A DNA stretch of 64,000 bases from Litorivivens sp041625575 (GCA_041625575.1 JBFJTG010000003.1:17046-81045), one strand, 5' to 3'; positions 25,607 through 35,161 are shown, numbered from the stretch's first letter. Notes: generated by a model from the sequence alone, not told the origin. Numbers and translations: made by a program.

Positions 25607-26584
25607 CTACATAGTAATAATAACCTTACCCCGCGCACGGCGCTGGGTCAGACAATTAAAGGCATCTTCATACTGCTCCATCGGAAATACATCAGTAACG
25701 ACGGGCTTGAGTTTACCTTCTTCAAACAGTTTCCACAGTTCTTTCACATTGCTTTGGTGAACGTCGGGCTCATGCGCTGAGAAGGCACCCCAGAAAACAC
25801 CGACCACCGAACAGCCTTTGAGCAAGGTTAAGTTAAGCGGGATTTTAGGAATAGGGCCACTGGCAAAACCGATGACCAGAAAACGTCCGTTCCACGCCAT
25901 ACAGCGCAGAGCGGCTTCGGAAAAGTCGCCGCCGACAGGATCGTAAACAACATCAACACCACGGCCTTCGGTTAGTTTCTTGACGGTATCTTTAAGCGGC
26001 TCGTCATTATAGTTAATAAAAAGATCCGCACCTTTCGCCTTAGCCACGTCCAGCTTTTCCTGGCTACTCGCCGCCGCGATCACTTTGGCACCCATCGACT
26101 TGGCGATTTCAACTGCCGTTATACCAACACCGCCACCAGCACCCAAGACTAATACTGTCTCGCCGGGCTTCAGATTCGCGCGCTGCTTTAGTGCATAATA
26201 CGAAGTGAAGTAAGTAATGCCTAAGCCCGCGGCTTCTTCAAAACTCAAACCCGAGGGCATAGGCATGACGGTTTGCTGGGGTGCCACCATCTTTTCGGAA
26301 AAGGCACCAAAGGGACCCATACCAACCACTTTGTCACCCGGCTTTAGGTTTTTAACGTCTGCCCCCACTGCTTCGACGACACCTGCGCACTCGCCGCCTG
26401 GTACAAAGGGAAGCTCCGGTTGTATCTGATACTTACCTTCAATAATCAGTGTGTCCGGAAAATTCAAGCCGCCGGCCTTTACATTGATTAGCACATCATT
26501 CGGCGTCAACTCCTGCACCTTCCAGTCATTATCCAAAACCAGCTTATTGGCGGGTCCAAGTTCTTTACAAACAATTGCTCTCAT
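25607..26584 (-). CDS. Zinc-independent NADPH:quinone/enone oxidoreductase (MDR family)
   Basis: 325 residues. The N-terminal GroES-like domain has VKAGGLNFPDTLIIEGKY and PFVPGGECAGVVEAVG without zinc-binding cysteines. The Rossmann domain has VLVLGAGGGVGITAVEIAK and VVYDPVGGD. Such enzymes reduce quinones or alpha,beta-unsaturated ketones or acyl-CoAs with NADPH. CAGGAG lies ahead of the ATG. A perfect 17-bp palindrome sits 15 bp upstream. It is the last gene of a minus-strand series starting near 33.5 kb. Confidence 0.88.
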   Translation of the reverse strand: MRAIVCKELGPANKLVLDNDWKVQELTPNDVLINVKAGGLNFPDTLIIEGKYQIQPELPFVPGGECAGVVEAVGADVKNLKPGDKVVGMGPFGAFSEKMVAPQQTVMPMPSGLSFEEAAGLGITYFTSYYALKQRANLKPGETVLVLGAGGGVGITAVEIAKSMGAKVIAAASSQEKLDVAKAKGADLFINYNDEPLKDTVKKLTEGRGVDVVYDPVGGDFSEAALRCMAWNGRFLVIGFASGPIPKIPLNLTLLKGCSVVGVFWGAFSAHEPDVHQSNVKELWKLFEEGKLKPVVTDVFPMEQYEDAFNCLTQRRARGKVIITM

Positions 26585-26599
26585 AGTGTGTGCTCCTGT

Positions 26600-26616
26600 A
26601 TTTCAAAGTTTGAAAT
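26600..26616. promoter_or_regulatory. Perfect 17-bp palindrome, likely operator of the quinone reductase gene
   Basis: ATTTCAAA-G-TTTGAAAT, centred 24 bp before the ATG at 26584. It fits a dimeric repressor such as the TetR or MarR type. No second copy was noticed in the window. Confidence 0.5.
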
Positions 26617-26675
26617 CGATTATCGACAATCTAGCGGCATTTTTAACCCGGTTAGCGTCCCATTGCTCGGCATGC

Positions 26676-27455
26676 CTAAGCTCCCAACAAATTTTTCCGC
26701 AAGCGACGCATCCCGCCCAGCCAGCGGTCGTAATCAGCGGCCTTGCGCTGGCGATAGGTCTCAACATCGTCGTGAGTCATGATAAGAAATTTCTCATCGG
26801 CAAGGCCCTGTACAACCCGCTCAGCCACTTGCTCAACACTGATAACGCCGGGCTGTTGGCTCAGGTCGTTGTTTTCGCTGTGACCGATCATTTGCGTGGC
26901 AACGTATTGTGGGCACAGTGCGGAAACCTTAATACCCTGATCGCCGTGTGTGATCGCGAGTGATTCTGCAAAGCCCAGAGCTGCATGTTTGGTAGTGGAA
27001 TAGGCTGCATCACCGATTTGATTTAACAGACCAGCCGCCGACACTGTCTGCAGGAAGTAACCACTTCCGCGCTCAATCATCGAGGGCAAGGCGGCTCTTG
27101 CGGCATAGACATGCGCCATCACATGAATGTCCCAACATCGCTGCCAAACGTTATTGTCAGCAGACGTTGCGTTTGGACCACCATCGCCAACAGCAATACC
27201 GGCGTTAGAACAAAACAGATCGATAGGGCCTAGCGTCTCTTGTGTATGGCACACCAAGGCTTGCACCTGTGTCTCGCTACTGACATCGCAAACCAGCGCG
27301 TGTCCGCCGATAGCGTCGGCCACAGTCTGCGCGGCAGCCAAATTGAGATCCGCTACCATTACGGTGGCACCTTCACGCGCGAAGCGTTCACACAGGGCCT
27401 TACCGATACCCTGTGCGCCACCCGTCACCACGACAACTTTGTTTGCCAACTCCAT
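26676..27455 (-). CDS. Short-chain dehydrogenase/reductase
   Basis: 259 residues, classical SDR. The cofactor motif is TGGAQGIG (11-18), SNAG at 83-86, and the catalytic triad is Ser139, Tyr152 and Lys156 in AYSTTKHA. Asp35 after the second strand (MVADLN) favours NAD(H). It oxidises an alcohol or reduces a ketone; the substrate is unknown. It starts 15 bp after the stop of the strictosidine-synthase-like gene, so the two are co-transcribed. Confidence 0.88.
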   Translation of the reverse strand: MELANKVVVVTGGAQGIGKALCERFAREGATVMVADLNLAAAQTVADAIGGHALVCDVSSETQVQALVCHTQETLGPIDLFCSNAGIAVGDGGPNATSADNNVWQRCWDIHVMAHVYAARAALPSMIERGSGYFLQTVSAAGLLNQIGDAAYSTTKHAALGFAESLAITHGDQGIKVSALCPQYVATQMIGHSENNDLSQQPGVISVEQVAERVVQGLADEKFLIMTHDDVETYRQRKAADYDRWLGGMRRLRKNLLGA

Positions 27456-27470
27456 GTTGAATTCTCTCTA

Positions 27471-28538
27471 TTATTGCAACGAATAAATGGCCATATTGGG
27501 TTCAACCAGACTTCCCAAGTACAAACTTCCGTCAAACTCGTTAACACTGGTGATGGAGTGAAATCGCTCACCGCTATCTTGCAGGTTAGCTACCACCTCG
27601 CCATTGAGATCCAAACCCAGTACAAAAGCATAGTGATCCTGAGGCATAAGCAGCGCACTGGGTAGTCCGGTAATCAATTTGCGCAGCAGCCGATTGCCCG
27701 CGAGCCCTTCCAGGGCTTCGCTTCGCACGGCGACCAAAGCTACCCATATGCGATCACGGCCGTTAAAGGAAAGGTTGTCTGGCATGGCGGGCAAGCCCTC
27801 AATAAACACCTCCGACTCTCCGGCGCGCTCACCCTGCAACCACAAACGCATAATGCGCGACCTCCCCGTATCATTGACGAGCACCCATTCATCATTTGGT
27901 CCGAGCGCGACGCCATTAGCAAAGGACAGACCATCCAGATGAACCCGGGTCTCACCGCTAGCGGGTGAATAGCTTAGCAATCGGCCAGTTGCCCTCGCTT
28001 CAATAAGATCAAACATGACCTCGTCGTAGCCGTAACGCTGGGAAGCATCACTGAACCAGATCGTGCCGTCGGCAGCGATATCCAGGTCATCGACAAAGAG
28101 CATGCGCTTGCCGCCAACGCTATCGGTGAGCAAGCTCACCACGCCTTCCGGATTTATCGACAGCAGCCCCTTAATGGCATCTGCGACGATCAGCTGCCCC
28201 TGCGCATCAAACTGCATACCCAGTGGTCGGCCGCCGGTGTTAGCAAAATCACTGAGCTCTCCCGACGCGGCGTCGACTCGTACAATGCGCCCACTGCTCA
28301 GACCGGTGTAAAGCAAGCCCCCGGGACCGCGGGTAATATCCTCAGGACCATTGTCACCCGCCATTGAGATCAGTCGCGCCTTTGCTAAACGGGTATTTTT
28401 CTCGAATGAGCCAGTGAGACCGGAATGATGCGAAGGCTCCCAAAGCATAGGCTCAATGGGCGAGCGCAGGTAAAACGCGGTCAGCGTCAGGGCAAATACC
28501 AAGGTTATTCCAGCTAGCAGCTTCATCATTATTTTCAT
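27471..28538 (-). CDS. Strictosidine-synthase-like/SMP-30 beta-propeller protein, membrane-anchored
   Basis: 355 residues from ATG at 28538; a GTG 30 bases upstream is less likely. An N-terminal hydrophobic segment (LLAGITLVFALTLTAFYL) anchors or exports the protein. Beta-propeller repeats follow, with GPEDITRGPGGLLYTGLSSG, FVDDLDIAADGTIWFSDAS, and the block ANGVALGPNDEWVLVNDTGRSR then LPAMPDNLSF, which matches the strictosidine synthase/APMAP family. Many members are lactonases or esterases. Operator-like site C lies 75 bp upstream. It is co-transcribed with the SDR gene; a role in periplasmic hydrolysis is inference. Confidence 0.82.
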   Translation of the reverse strand: MKIMMKLLAGITLVFALTLTAFYLRSPIEPMLWEPSHHSGLTGSFEKNTRLAKARLISMAGDNGPEDITRGPGGLLYTGLSSGRIVRVDAASGELSDFANTGGRPLGMQFDAQGQLIVADAIKGLLSINPEGVVSLLTDSVGGKRMLFVDDLDIAADGTIWFSDASQRYGYDEVMFDLIEARATGRLLSYSPASGETRVHLDGLSFANGVALGPNDEWVLVNDTGRSRIMRLWLQGERAGESEVFIEGLPAMPDNLSFNGRDRIWVALVAVRSEALEGLAGNRLLRKLITGLPSALLMPQDHYAFVLGLDLNGEVVANLQDSGERFHSITSVNEFDGSLYLGSLVEPNMAIYSLQ

Positions 28539-28606
28539 TGTTCGATGCCCCGCATTGATTCGGCTCACAGCACCCTAGTGTTGCGCGCCACCCTTGAAGC
28601 GACCAC

Positions 28607-28619
28607 GACATAGCATGTC
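28607..28619. promoter_or_regulatory. Operator-like site C (GACAT-AGC-ATGTC)
   Basis: A perfect inverted repeat preceded by ACCAC, centred 75 bp before the strictosidine-synthase-like gene and just after the stop of the alpha/beta hydrolase. Best-matching copy together with site D. Confidence 0.55.
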
Positions 28620-28626
28620 AGGTCTA

Positions 28627-29541
28627 TCAGGCAGATAGCGCTTCACTGGGGGAATTCGATCGTATATGAGAAGTGATGAACTCTACAAATTGAGGCAGCA
28701 GAGGTGCCGGCAAATCGTGCCCCATACCATCAATCAGTTCGAGCTGAGCGTTAGGAATATGCTTTGCTGTATCAATACCACCGGCAACGGGTACCAGAGG
28801 ATCGTCCTTACCGTGAATAACCAATGTTGGGGCAACTATGGCCTTAAGTGCCTCCACGCGACTGCCGCAGGCCGCTATGGCTGCCATTTGCCGAGCGGTA
28901 CCCGCAGGGTAATAACTGCGCCGAAAAGCGAAAAGCAATCGCTCACGCAACTCCGCGTCGCTAGGCTGATAGCCGGGACTGCCTATGATTCGCCAGGTTG
29001 CCATTGCGCTTTGCAGGTAGGAGGCCTCGTCATAAGCCGACGCCGTGGCAAGGCGCAGCAAAACTTTGGCGCGTGGCTGAGGTAATTTTGGCTCACCGCT
29101 GGTCGACATAATTGATGTCATTGTCCGCACCCGCTCGGGGTAATGCGAGGCTATCAACTGCGCGATCATCCCCCCCATAGAGGCACCCACAATATGGGCC
29201 GCGTCTATGTCCAGCGCATCCATCAGCGCGATAGTGTCGCCTGCCAAGTCGCGCAACTGATAGGGCACGGTCAACTTGATACCCAATTTCGACGACAACA
29301 ACATTCTAAGCGCGCCCGGGGCCTTTGCTCCTTCAACCTTGTGCGACAGGCCGACATCACGATTGTCGAATCGAATCACGCGAAAACCTTTCTCAGCCAA
29401 AGCTCGGCAAAACGGCTCTGGCCAGGAAATCATCTGCATACCCAAGCCCATAATCAGCACGATGGCCGGGTGATTGCTATCACCAAACTCTTGTGTCGCT
29501 AGAGTGATGTTTCCTGCCTTGATTATCTTTTCAGTATTCAT
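28627..29541 (-). CDS. Alpha/beta hydrolase
   Basis: 304 residues. Oxyanion-hole region LIMGLGMQMISWP, RFDNRDVGLS, the nucleophile elbow VGASMGGMIAQ with Ser121, the acid in HGKDDPLVP and the His in DGMGHDLP. This is close to the group that includes esterases and the aclacinomycin methylesterase-like enzymes (often called RdmC). An intracellular ester hydrolase acting on the pathway's substrate is likely. It lies 96 bp after the lipase gene; a short hairpin (29590-29607) lies between. Confidence 0.87.
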   Translation of the reverse strand: MNTEKIIKAGNITLATQEFGDSNHPAIVLIMGLGMQMISWPEPFCRALAEKGFRVIRFDNRDVGLSHKVEGAKAPGALRMLLSSKLGIKLTVPYQLRDLAGDTIALMDALDIDAAHIVGASMGGMIAQLIASHYPERVRTMTSIMSTSGEPKLPQPRAKVLLRLATASAYDEASYLQSAMATWRIIGSPGYQPSDAELRERLLFAFRRSYYPAGTARQMAAIAACGSRVEALKAIVAPTLVIHGKDDPLVPVAGGIDTAKHIPNAQLELIDGMGHDLPAPLLPQFVEFITSHIRSNSPSEALSA

Positions 29542-29637
29542 AAAGCTCTAATTGGCATGGCTGCCACCTTTATCGTGTGGAGTCGACGCGAGCCACCTCG
29601 GTGGCTCAGTCAACGACGACGGAGGGAACTACACGTG

Positions 29638-30420
29638 CTAATTGACACTGCGCCGAAAGGGGTACATCCAGCGCTGATTACCAATCGCAACGAAGGGCTG
29701 CCAGTTCTCTTCAGCTTGAGCTAGGCGATCCGCGAGCAATCTCCACACGGAAGTATTCACGGTCAATCCACAGTGACTGCCATAGACCTCAATATTCTGA
29801 CACTGCGAATGACCATCGCGCTGCACAGCATTTTGCCAGTGAACAACACCGTCGGTGCGCGAAAATACCGCTGTGGTGGGCACAGAGGGCGCCTCACGAA
29901 TTTCCTTCTGCCGGGCCGGGTCGACCGGTCCGTTAAGGTGCCGGAAAATCATGGCAGACAATTTGCGTGAGTTGCTGCTTTCCGCAATTGGGCTACCCAA
30001 ACTGATAACCTGCCTGACCAGTTCCGGGCGGGCACGCGCCATTTCGCGCGCATACACCCCACCAAGACTGTGACCAATCAAACTAACCTTTTTACCACTG
30101 CGCTCGTAAGTGTCGCGCAAGAGCGTCTCAAGCCCTTCTATCGTTTCATCACGCGGCCCCAGATTAACACCGAGATTCCATCCACCCGCCTCATAACCAA
30201 GCCAGCGCAGATATTTACATAAGGCCTCATTGTAAGTATCACTACCGAGAAAGCCCGGCACCACAATCACGCTGTGACCATCTCCTTTGGGGGCGCTCAT
30301 CAATAAGGATTTGGACGCTCGCAACAGCGCAATTTCGGTCACCAGGCGAGGCAACTCCAAAAAAGCCAAGCCTGTCGAAGCTACGGGATTTTTGCCCGCC
30401 GACCTACTTTGTACGGCCAC
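29638..30420 (-). CDS. Lipase/PGAP1-like alpha/beta hydrolase
   Basis: 260 residues from GTG at 30420, 3 bp after the stop of the wax ester synthase gene, which suggests translational coupling. VIVVPGFLGSD holds the oxyanion hole, SLIGHSLGGVYAREMAR the nucleophile Ser118, and YGSHCGLTVN the likely catalytic His. There is no signal peptide, so it should act inside the cell. Pairing with a wax ester/triacylglycerol synthase suggests turnover or remodelling of storage lipids. Confidence 0.82.
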   Translation of the reverse strand: MAVQSRSAGKNPVASTGLAFLELPRLVTEIALLRASKSLLMSAPKGDGHSVIVVPGFLGSDTYNEALCKYLRWLGYEAGGWNLGVNLGPRDETIEGLETLLRDTYERSGKKVSLIGHSLGGVYAREMARARPELVRQVISLGSPIAESSNSRKLSAMIFRHLNGPVDPARQKEIREAPSVPTTAVFSRTDGVVHWQNAVQRDGHSQCQNIEVYGSHCGLTVNTSVWRLLADRLAQAEENWQPFVAIGNQRWMYPFRRSVN

Positions 30421-30423
30421 GCC

Positions 30424-31896
30424 TTATGAAGCCTTCTTTTGGGTGGAAGAGCTTTTCTTTTTGGCCTTCGGTAAAGCTTTAGCCTCAATTGACGCTGCTG
30501 CCTTCAGCTCATCAAAGGAAGCCTGCAAACAATCCGCATAAAATGCGGGATCTGGCAGCATATCCCTGCAAGCCGTAAACGTTACCGTAAACTCATCGCA
30601 ATAGGACGAAATGACGTGGAACAGACCTGTACTGTCGAGCACAGGCCCGGTACCAAAATTGCTCAGCATTTTCGCGCCGGTGTAATACAGCGGCACGGGC
30701 GGCCCGGGCACGTTGGTCACTACAGTGTTGTAGATCGGGTTAATTCGGTTGGCCAAATTCATCGAACTTGCCAATCGAGCTGCCGAGGCTGTGACAGTTG
30801 AAGGAATAAATTGTGAGTAGTCCGTCATTGTCTTGGCGCCAATCGCATTCGTCAGCTCTTTGGCATCACGAGTTCCTTCGTGCACGGCCTGCAATCGTTC
30901 ACGGGCGTCTGCCACGTCGGTACGTAAGCGAACTGTCATTTGTGATACCTGATTACCCGCCGAGCCCTTGCCGTCTTCGGTGCGAATATTAACGGGAGCC
31001 ATTGCCGCCAGCGATTGCTCAGGAAGCTCCCCTTTTGCTTCCAGATATTTACGCAGCGCCCCGCCCACTATCGTCAGGGCAACATCGTTAACCGTTGCCG
31101 GTTTAAACTGATTTTTTATCGCTCGTATCTCGGAAAAAGAAGTTCGAAGTGCGCCAATTACGCGGTGTGGAGAAACATTGCTATTGAAGCGGGTTCTGGG
31201 GATATCATTTATCCGCTTTAATCGGCCGCTGAGCATACCCTTCGCAGCTTTAAATATTCCCGGTGCAGCGTCCTTGGTGACGCCCACGAAGCGGAAGGGG
31301 CTTTTGACCGTATTAATCTGCGCTCTCAGCAGGAGTTCAGCTTTACTCGGCTTACTGTCAACGTTAAAGGTTTGAATCGACTCTGGCGCTGGCATCTCAG
31401 GCGAAAGATCATGCATGATCGCATTAATTTCGACACCCGATGCACCATCAATTGCTGCGTGATGCATTTTGGTAAAGACCGCAAAACAGCCCTTGGGATA
31501 ACCTTCGACATTGTCGAGGCCTTCAATCACATAAGACTCCCACAAGGGCCGATTGCGATCCAGCGGCCGCGCGTGAATGCGCGATACCAGTATACACAGC
31601 TGCCGCCAGTCACCCGGCGCTGGCAGGGCGATATGACGCACATGGAATTCAGGGTCAAAACTGCCGTCGTTGACCCAGTAGGGATGATCGAGCCGCAGCG
31701 GCACACTAACCAGTCGACTGGTCATCGCTGGCACCCGGTGCACACGCGAAGCGATATTCTCCACTATCTGCTTGAACCGGACCTTACCGCCCGGTGCGGT
31801 GGATGGGTCATATATAGAGAGGCCCGCAATGTGCATGGGCGAATTATTGGTTTCCAGATAAAGAAAGGAAGCGTCCAGCCCGGTAAGTTGTCTCAT
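30424..31896 (-). CDS. Wax ester synthase/diacylglycerol acyltransferase (WS/DGAT)
   Basis: 490 residues, typical for this bifunctional family. The active-site motif HHxxxDG is HHAAIDG (145-151) in FTKMHHAAIDGASG. The N-terminal LDASFLYLETNNSPMHIAG, the PLWESYVIEGL block and the later TVVTNVPGPPVPLYYTGAK all match. The C-terminus ends in a Lys/Ser-rich tail. It makes wax esters or triacylglycerol from acyl-CoA, at the membrane or lipid-body surface. It is placed between fadD-like and lipase genes in one operon, linking acyl-CoA supply, storage and release. Confidence 0.93.
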   Translation of the reverse strand: MRQLTGLDASFLYLETNNSPMHIAGLSIYDPSTAPGGKVRFKQIVENIASRVHRVPAMTSRLVSVPLRLDHPYWVNDGSFDPEFHVRHIALPAPGDWRQLCILVSRIHARPLDRNRPLWESYVIEGLDNVEGYPKGCFAVFTKMHHAAIDGASGVEINAIMHDLSPEMPAPESIQTFNVDSKPSKAELLLRAQINTVKSPFRFVGVTKDAAPGIFKAAKGMLSGRLKRINDIPRTRFNSNVSPHRVIGALRTSFSEIRAIKNQFKPATVNDVALTIVGGALRKYLEAKGELPEQSLAAMAPVNIRTEDGKGSAGNQVSQMTVRLRTDVADARERLQAVHEGTRDAKELTNAIGAKTMTDYSQFIPSTVTASAARLASSMNLANRINPIYNTVVTNVPGPPVPLYYTGAKMLSNFGTGPVLDSTGLFHVISSYCDEFTVTFTACRDMLPDPAFYADCLQASFDELKAAASIEAKALPKAKKKSSSTQKKAS

Positions 31897-31920
31897 ATTG
31901 ACCCCCTGATTTTTGTTAGA

Positions 31921-33531
31921 CTATCGCAGCTCACGCCTAAGAATCTTACCCACATTAGATTTCGGTAGTACATCCCGAAATTCAATAAATTTAGGTACTT
32001 TGTAAGCCGTTAATTCTTTACGACAGAATTCTTTTAGCTCAGCTTCCGTCAAGCTTGGTTTTTTGGTCGTTACAAAAGCCTTAACGGCCTCGCCAGTACG
32101 CTCATCTTTAACACCTACTACCGCACATTCAAGCACATCGGGGTGGGCATAAATCACGTTTTCAATTTCATTCGGATAAACATTAAAGCCCGACACAAGC
32201 ACCATGTCCTTTAGGCGATCAACAATCTGTATAAAGCCATCTTCATGAATTTTTGCGATATCACCTGTTCGAAACCAGCCCTCTGCGTCGATAGCTTCCG
32301 CAGTCGCCTCGGGACGCTGCCAATATCCTTGCATGACTTGGGGGCCGCGGACAAGCAATTCGCCCTCCTCACCCGAGCTCAGGCTATTGCCATCTGCATC
32401 TACAATTTTAATCTCTTGGGAAACCATAGGCTTGCCCACGGTACCTAGGCGACCATCGTCGCCGTGACCGTTGCAGCTCAAAGCGGAAGCCGTTTCCGAC
32501 AAGCCGTAGCCTTCAAAAATAGCCATGCCGGTGCGTCGCTCCCAATCGCTGGCAATTTCTGGCACTAGCGCTGCTCCGCCCGCAATAACGCCTTTAAGAT
32601 GACTAAAGTCCAAAGAGTCAAAATCGGGATGCTGCATCAAAGCAACAAACAAGGTATTCACCCCCGCCATCGAAGTGATCTTGTAGTTCTTGAACGCGTC
32701 AATAATGCTGTCAGGATTACGCGGATCGGGAATCAAGACCGACAAGCCACCATCAAGAAATACCGCCACTACATTTACGGTAAAACCGTACACATGGTAT
32801 AGCGGCATGGGGGCTACCAACACGTCATCGACATCGCGATTGGGCGCATCTTCCATCAGAGCGGCAGATTGCAAACAACTCGCGAACAAATTGCCATGAC
32901 TCAGTACCGCGCCCTTGGCGACACCTGTCGTGCCTCCGGTGTATTGCAACAAAGCAACACTGTCCATAGTTAACTCAACCTGCGGCCGCTTTAACGCGAC
33001 ACCTTTTTCCAGAGCATCAGGCAACGTGATTATCGACTTAATCGAGGTCTCCGGCAGAGGCTGTGCTTCCATAAGGTCGAATACATTGGTCGCTATCACT
33101 GTCTCGATTTTTGTCTGCGGCAACACCTTCTCTAAGCTTGGCAGCAATTCATGCAAGGCCACGAGAGCCCTGACACCCGAATCGGTAAACTGGTGGACGA
33201 GTTCACGCTCGGTGTACAAGGGGTTGGTATTTACCAGAATCAAACCGGCCCGCAGAATCCCCCAGGCAACTATTGGATATTGGATTAGATTAGGCAGCTG
33301 CACAGCCACACGGTCTCCCGTTTGCAAGCCCAGCTCATTACGTAGGTAACGCGCAAAAGCGTCACTCTTCTGCCCTATTTCGCTAAAGGTTAACTCCTGA
33401 CCAAAACACGAGTACGCAGGCTTGTCTGCATACTTCTCGCAGGCCTCTAGAAAAGGCTCAATCAAATTATTGAAGCCATCTGTATTGAGCTCCTGCAGTT
33501 TTTGCCTGGCAAATTCAAATCGATCGCTCAT
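31921..33531 (-). CDS. fadD: Long-chain acyl-CoA synthetase (FadD type)
   Basis: 536 residues. The AMP-binding P-loop is YTGGTTGVAKGAVLSHGN; YGLSETASALS and the WFRTGDIAKIHEDGFIQIVDR motif follow, and the C-terminal KVPKFIEFRDVLPKSNVGKI holds the catalytic lysine. It activates fatty or isoprenoid acids to CoA thioesters with ATP. It heads the minus-strand operon with WS/DGAT (24 bp downstream) and the lipase. The 127 bp upstream contain a terminator for the MFS gene. It could also serve the acyclic-terpene pathway, whose own ligase gene is not in the window; that is inference. Confidence 0.92.
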   Translation of the reverse strand: MSDRFEFARQKLQELNTDGFNNLIEPFLEACEKYADKPAYSCFGQELTFSEIGQKSDAFARYLRNELGLQTGDRVAVQLPNLIQYPIVAWGILRAGLILVNTNPLYTERELVHQFTDSGVRALVALHELLPSLEKVLPQTKIETVIATNVFDLMEAQPLPETSIKSIITLPDALEKGVALKRPQVELTMDSVALLQYTGGTTGVAKGAVLSHGNLFASCLQSAALMEDAPNRDVDDVLVAPMPLYHVYGFTVNVVAVFLDGGLSVLIPDPRNPDSIIDAFKNYKITSMAGVNTLFVALMQHPDFDSLDFSHLKGVIAGGAALVPEIASDWERRTGMAIFEGYGLSETASALSCNGHGDDGRLGTVGKPMVSQEIKIVDADGNSLSSGEEGELLVRGPQVMQGYWQRPEATAEAIDAEGWFRTGDIAKIHEDGFIQIVDRLKDMVLVSGFNVYPNEIENVIYAHPDVLECAVVGVKDERTGEAVKAFVTTKKPSLTEAELKEFCRKELTAYKVPKFIEFRDVLPKSNVGKILRRELR

Positions 33532-33616
33532 GGGGTTCTCCTCTTAATACTAACGCTTTGCTTTCTGGCTTATTCGAACCCAGACACAAGAGCTGAATAC
33601 GTGTCTGATACAACAA

Positions 33617-33635
33617 TGGCATTTAAAAAATGCCA
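33617..33635 (-). terminator. Stem-loop terminator after the MFS gene
   Basis: TGGCATTT, loop AAA, AAATGCCA (33617-33635), 24 bp beyond the MFS stop on the minus strand. The T tract after it is short, so termination may be partial. A wider imperfect repeat (AGACAC near 33592, GTGTCT at 33601) lies next to it. Confidence 0.5.
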
Positions 33636-33658
33636 CTGACAAACGAGATGCCTTTAAT

Positions 33659-35092
33659 TCAAGGGGCGACCTGTTGCGCCTCACCCGCTTTTTTTGTCTC
33701 TATTTCTTTCAGAATTTGCCGATGGCGCAAGGCATTGAGCGGATAGCGCGAGGAAATCAAAATTGTAGAAACAAATAACACAATTGAAACTGGGCCGGCT
33801 AACAGCGCCAGCTTGTCTATCGCCGCTTGGGGCACATTGTCCGGATTCGCGCCTTGCGGGAACTGAATAAAATCCAGGGCCACACCGGCAAAAAAACTGC
33901 CCAAGCCGAAACTCGCTTTAGTCGCCAGGGAACGCGCAGCAAAAAATAAGCCTTCCTCACGCCGGCCCGTATTTAACTCGTGCTCGTCAACAGTATCCGA
34001 CAGCATCGAATCAATTATGATGACATAGGAAATCATAAAGCCCTGCGACACGCCGTTACCTATAAAAACAAGAATCAATCGCTGCGTTATTGAAAGCGGC
34101 TGGAAAAGATCCATGAAATACAGGATGAAGGGAAAGGCGGCTACAAATGAGCCGGTGGTTACACAAATAGCGAGCGCCAGCTTTTTATCGAATCGCCGCG
34201 AAATAATCTGCGCAAGCCAGGGTGCCATGAAAATCCCGATGATAACGGAAGCAGCCAACAAAGCCATGTGTTCCGGTTTAAATTCGAAAATGTAGCTAGC
34301 CACATAAATAATCAAGGTTTGAGTCACACCGCTCAACACCATGAAGGCCAGCGAGACAGAAAACAGCACGCGGAAGGCATGCTGCTTTAAGGTAAGAAAC
34401 ACAGTAACAAAGGCCAGCATGGCAGAGCGACCGCCCTGATTCGCGTCGGGTATTATCAAATTCGGAATGAGCTTCCATGTGCTAATAATAGCGATCAGCA
34501 TGGCACAGCTTCCCATCATACCCGTAAAGATTCCGAAGCCGGTGTAGCTATTCGGATCTAGCATCCCGTTGGGGTATTGCTCCGTTGCAGGAAAAAATAC
34601 GGCAAACCCGATGACCGAAGTCGCCACGATACCCGCGTAGGAAAAGAAAACACGATAACCAACCAGCGAGGTGCGCTCGTGGTACTCGCGAACCATTTCC
34701 GCGCCCAAAGAAAGATGGGGAACAAAAAACAGTGTCAGCATCAAGCGCACAACGATAGCGCCAATTAGCATCCACGAAAATAATTGTATTTCGCTTAAGC
34801 CATCGGGTGGCGAAAACAGCGCTACCATGGCAAAGAAAAAAGGCACCGACCCGGCCACCATAAAGGGATGGCGACGTCCCCAGCGAGAACGAAAACGATC
34901 TGAATACTGCCCCACCATAGGGTCTGTTACCGCATCAACCAATAACGCCAGTAGTGCAGCCAAACCCGCAAGACTGCCGGACAAGCCCAGCACCTGGTTG
35001 TAATAAAAGAACATGAAGGTAGTAAATGCAGAGGTCTTAATACCGTCTGCTGCCTGCCCGACACCGTAACCCAGCTTAGTGCTCAGTTTCAT
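33659..35092 (-). CDS. MFS transporter of the GPH (glycoside-pentoside-hexuronide:cation symporter) type
   Basis: 477 residues with about 12 membrane helices. The family signature DAVTDPMVGQYSDR followed by RSRWGRRHPFM is present, plus the GQAADGIKTSAFTTFMFFYYNQVLG start typical of MelB-like carriers. In catabolic clusters such proteins carry organic acids or steroid- and terpene-like compounds across the inner membrane. It is monocistronic, between the thiolase and fadD operons. The substrate is unknown. Confidence 0.88.
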   Translation of the reverse strand: MKLSTKLGYGVGQAADGIKTSAFTTFMFFYYNQVLGLSGSLAGLAALLALLVDAVTDPMVGQYSDRFRSRWGRRHPFMVAGSVPFFFAMVALFSPPDGLSEIQLFSWMLIGAIVVRLMLTLFFVPHLSLGAEMVREYHERTSLVGYRVFFSYAGIVATSVIGFAVFFPATEQYPNGMLDPNSYTGFGIFTGMMGSCAMLIAIISTWKLIPNLIIPDANQGGRSAMLAFVTVFLTLKQHAFRVLFSVSLAFMVLSGVTQTLIIYVASYIFEFKPEHMALLAASVIIGIFMAPWLAQIISRRFDKKLALAICVTTGSFVAAFPFILYFMDLFQPLSITQRLILVFIGNGVSQGFMISYVIIIDSMLSDTVDEHELNTGRREEGLFFAARSLATKASFGLGSFFAGVALDFIQFPQGANPDNVPQAAIDKLALLAGPVSIVLFVSTILISSRYPLNALRHRQILKEIETKKAGEAQQVAP

Positions 35093-35161
35093 CGCTGGCC
35101 TACCCGGTAATAACGTATATTATGCCGCATGGCTCAGGTTCACTATGCTATGTAGGAAGTA

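Noticed and set aside
29590..29607. GAGCCACC-TC-GGTGGCTC hairpin as a terminator after the lipase gene
   Set aside because: No T tract follows on either strand, and the neighbouring hydrolase lies on the same strand; an mRNA structure is possible but not a clear terminator.
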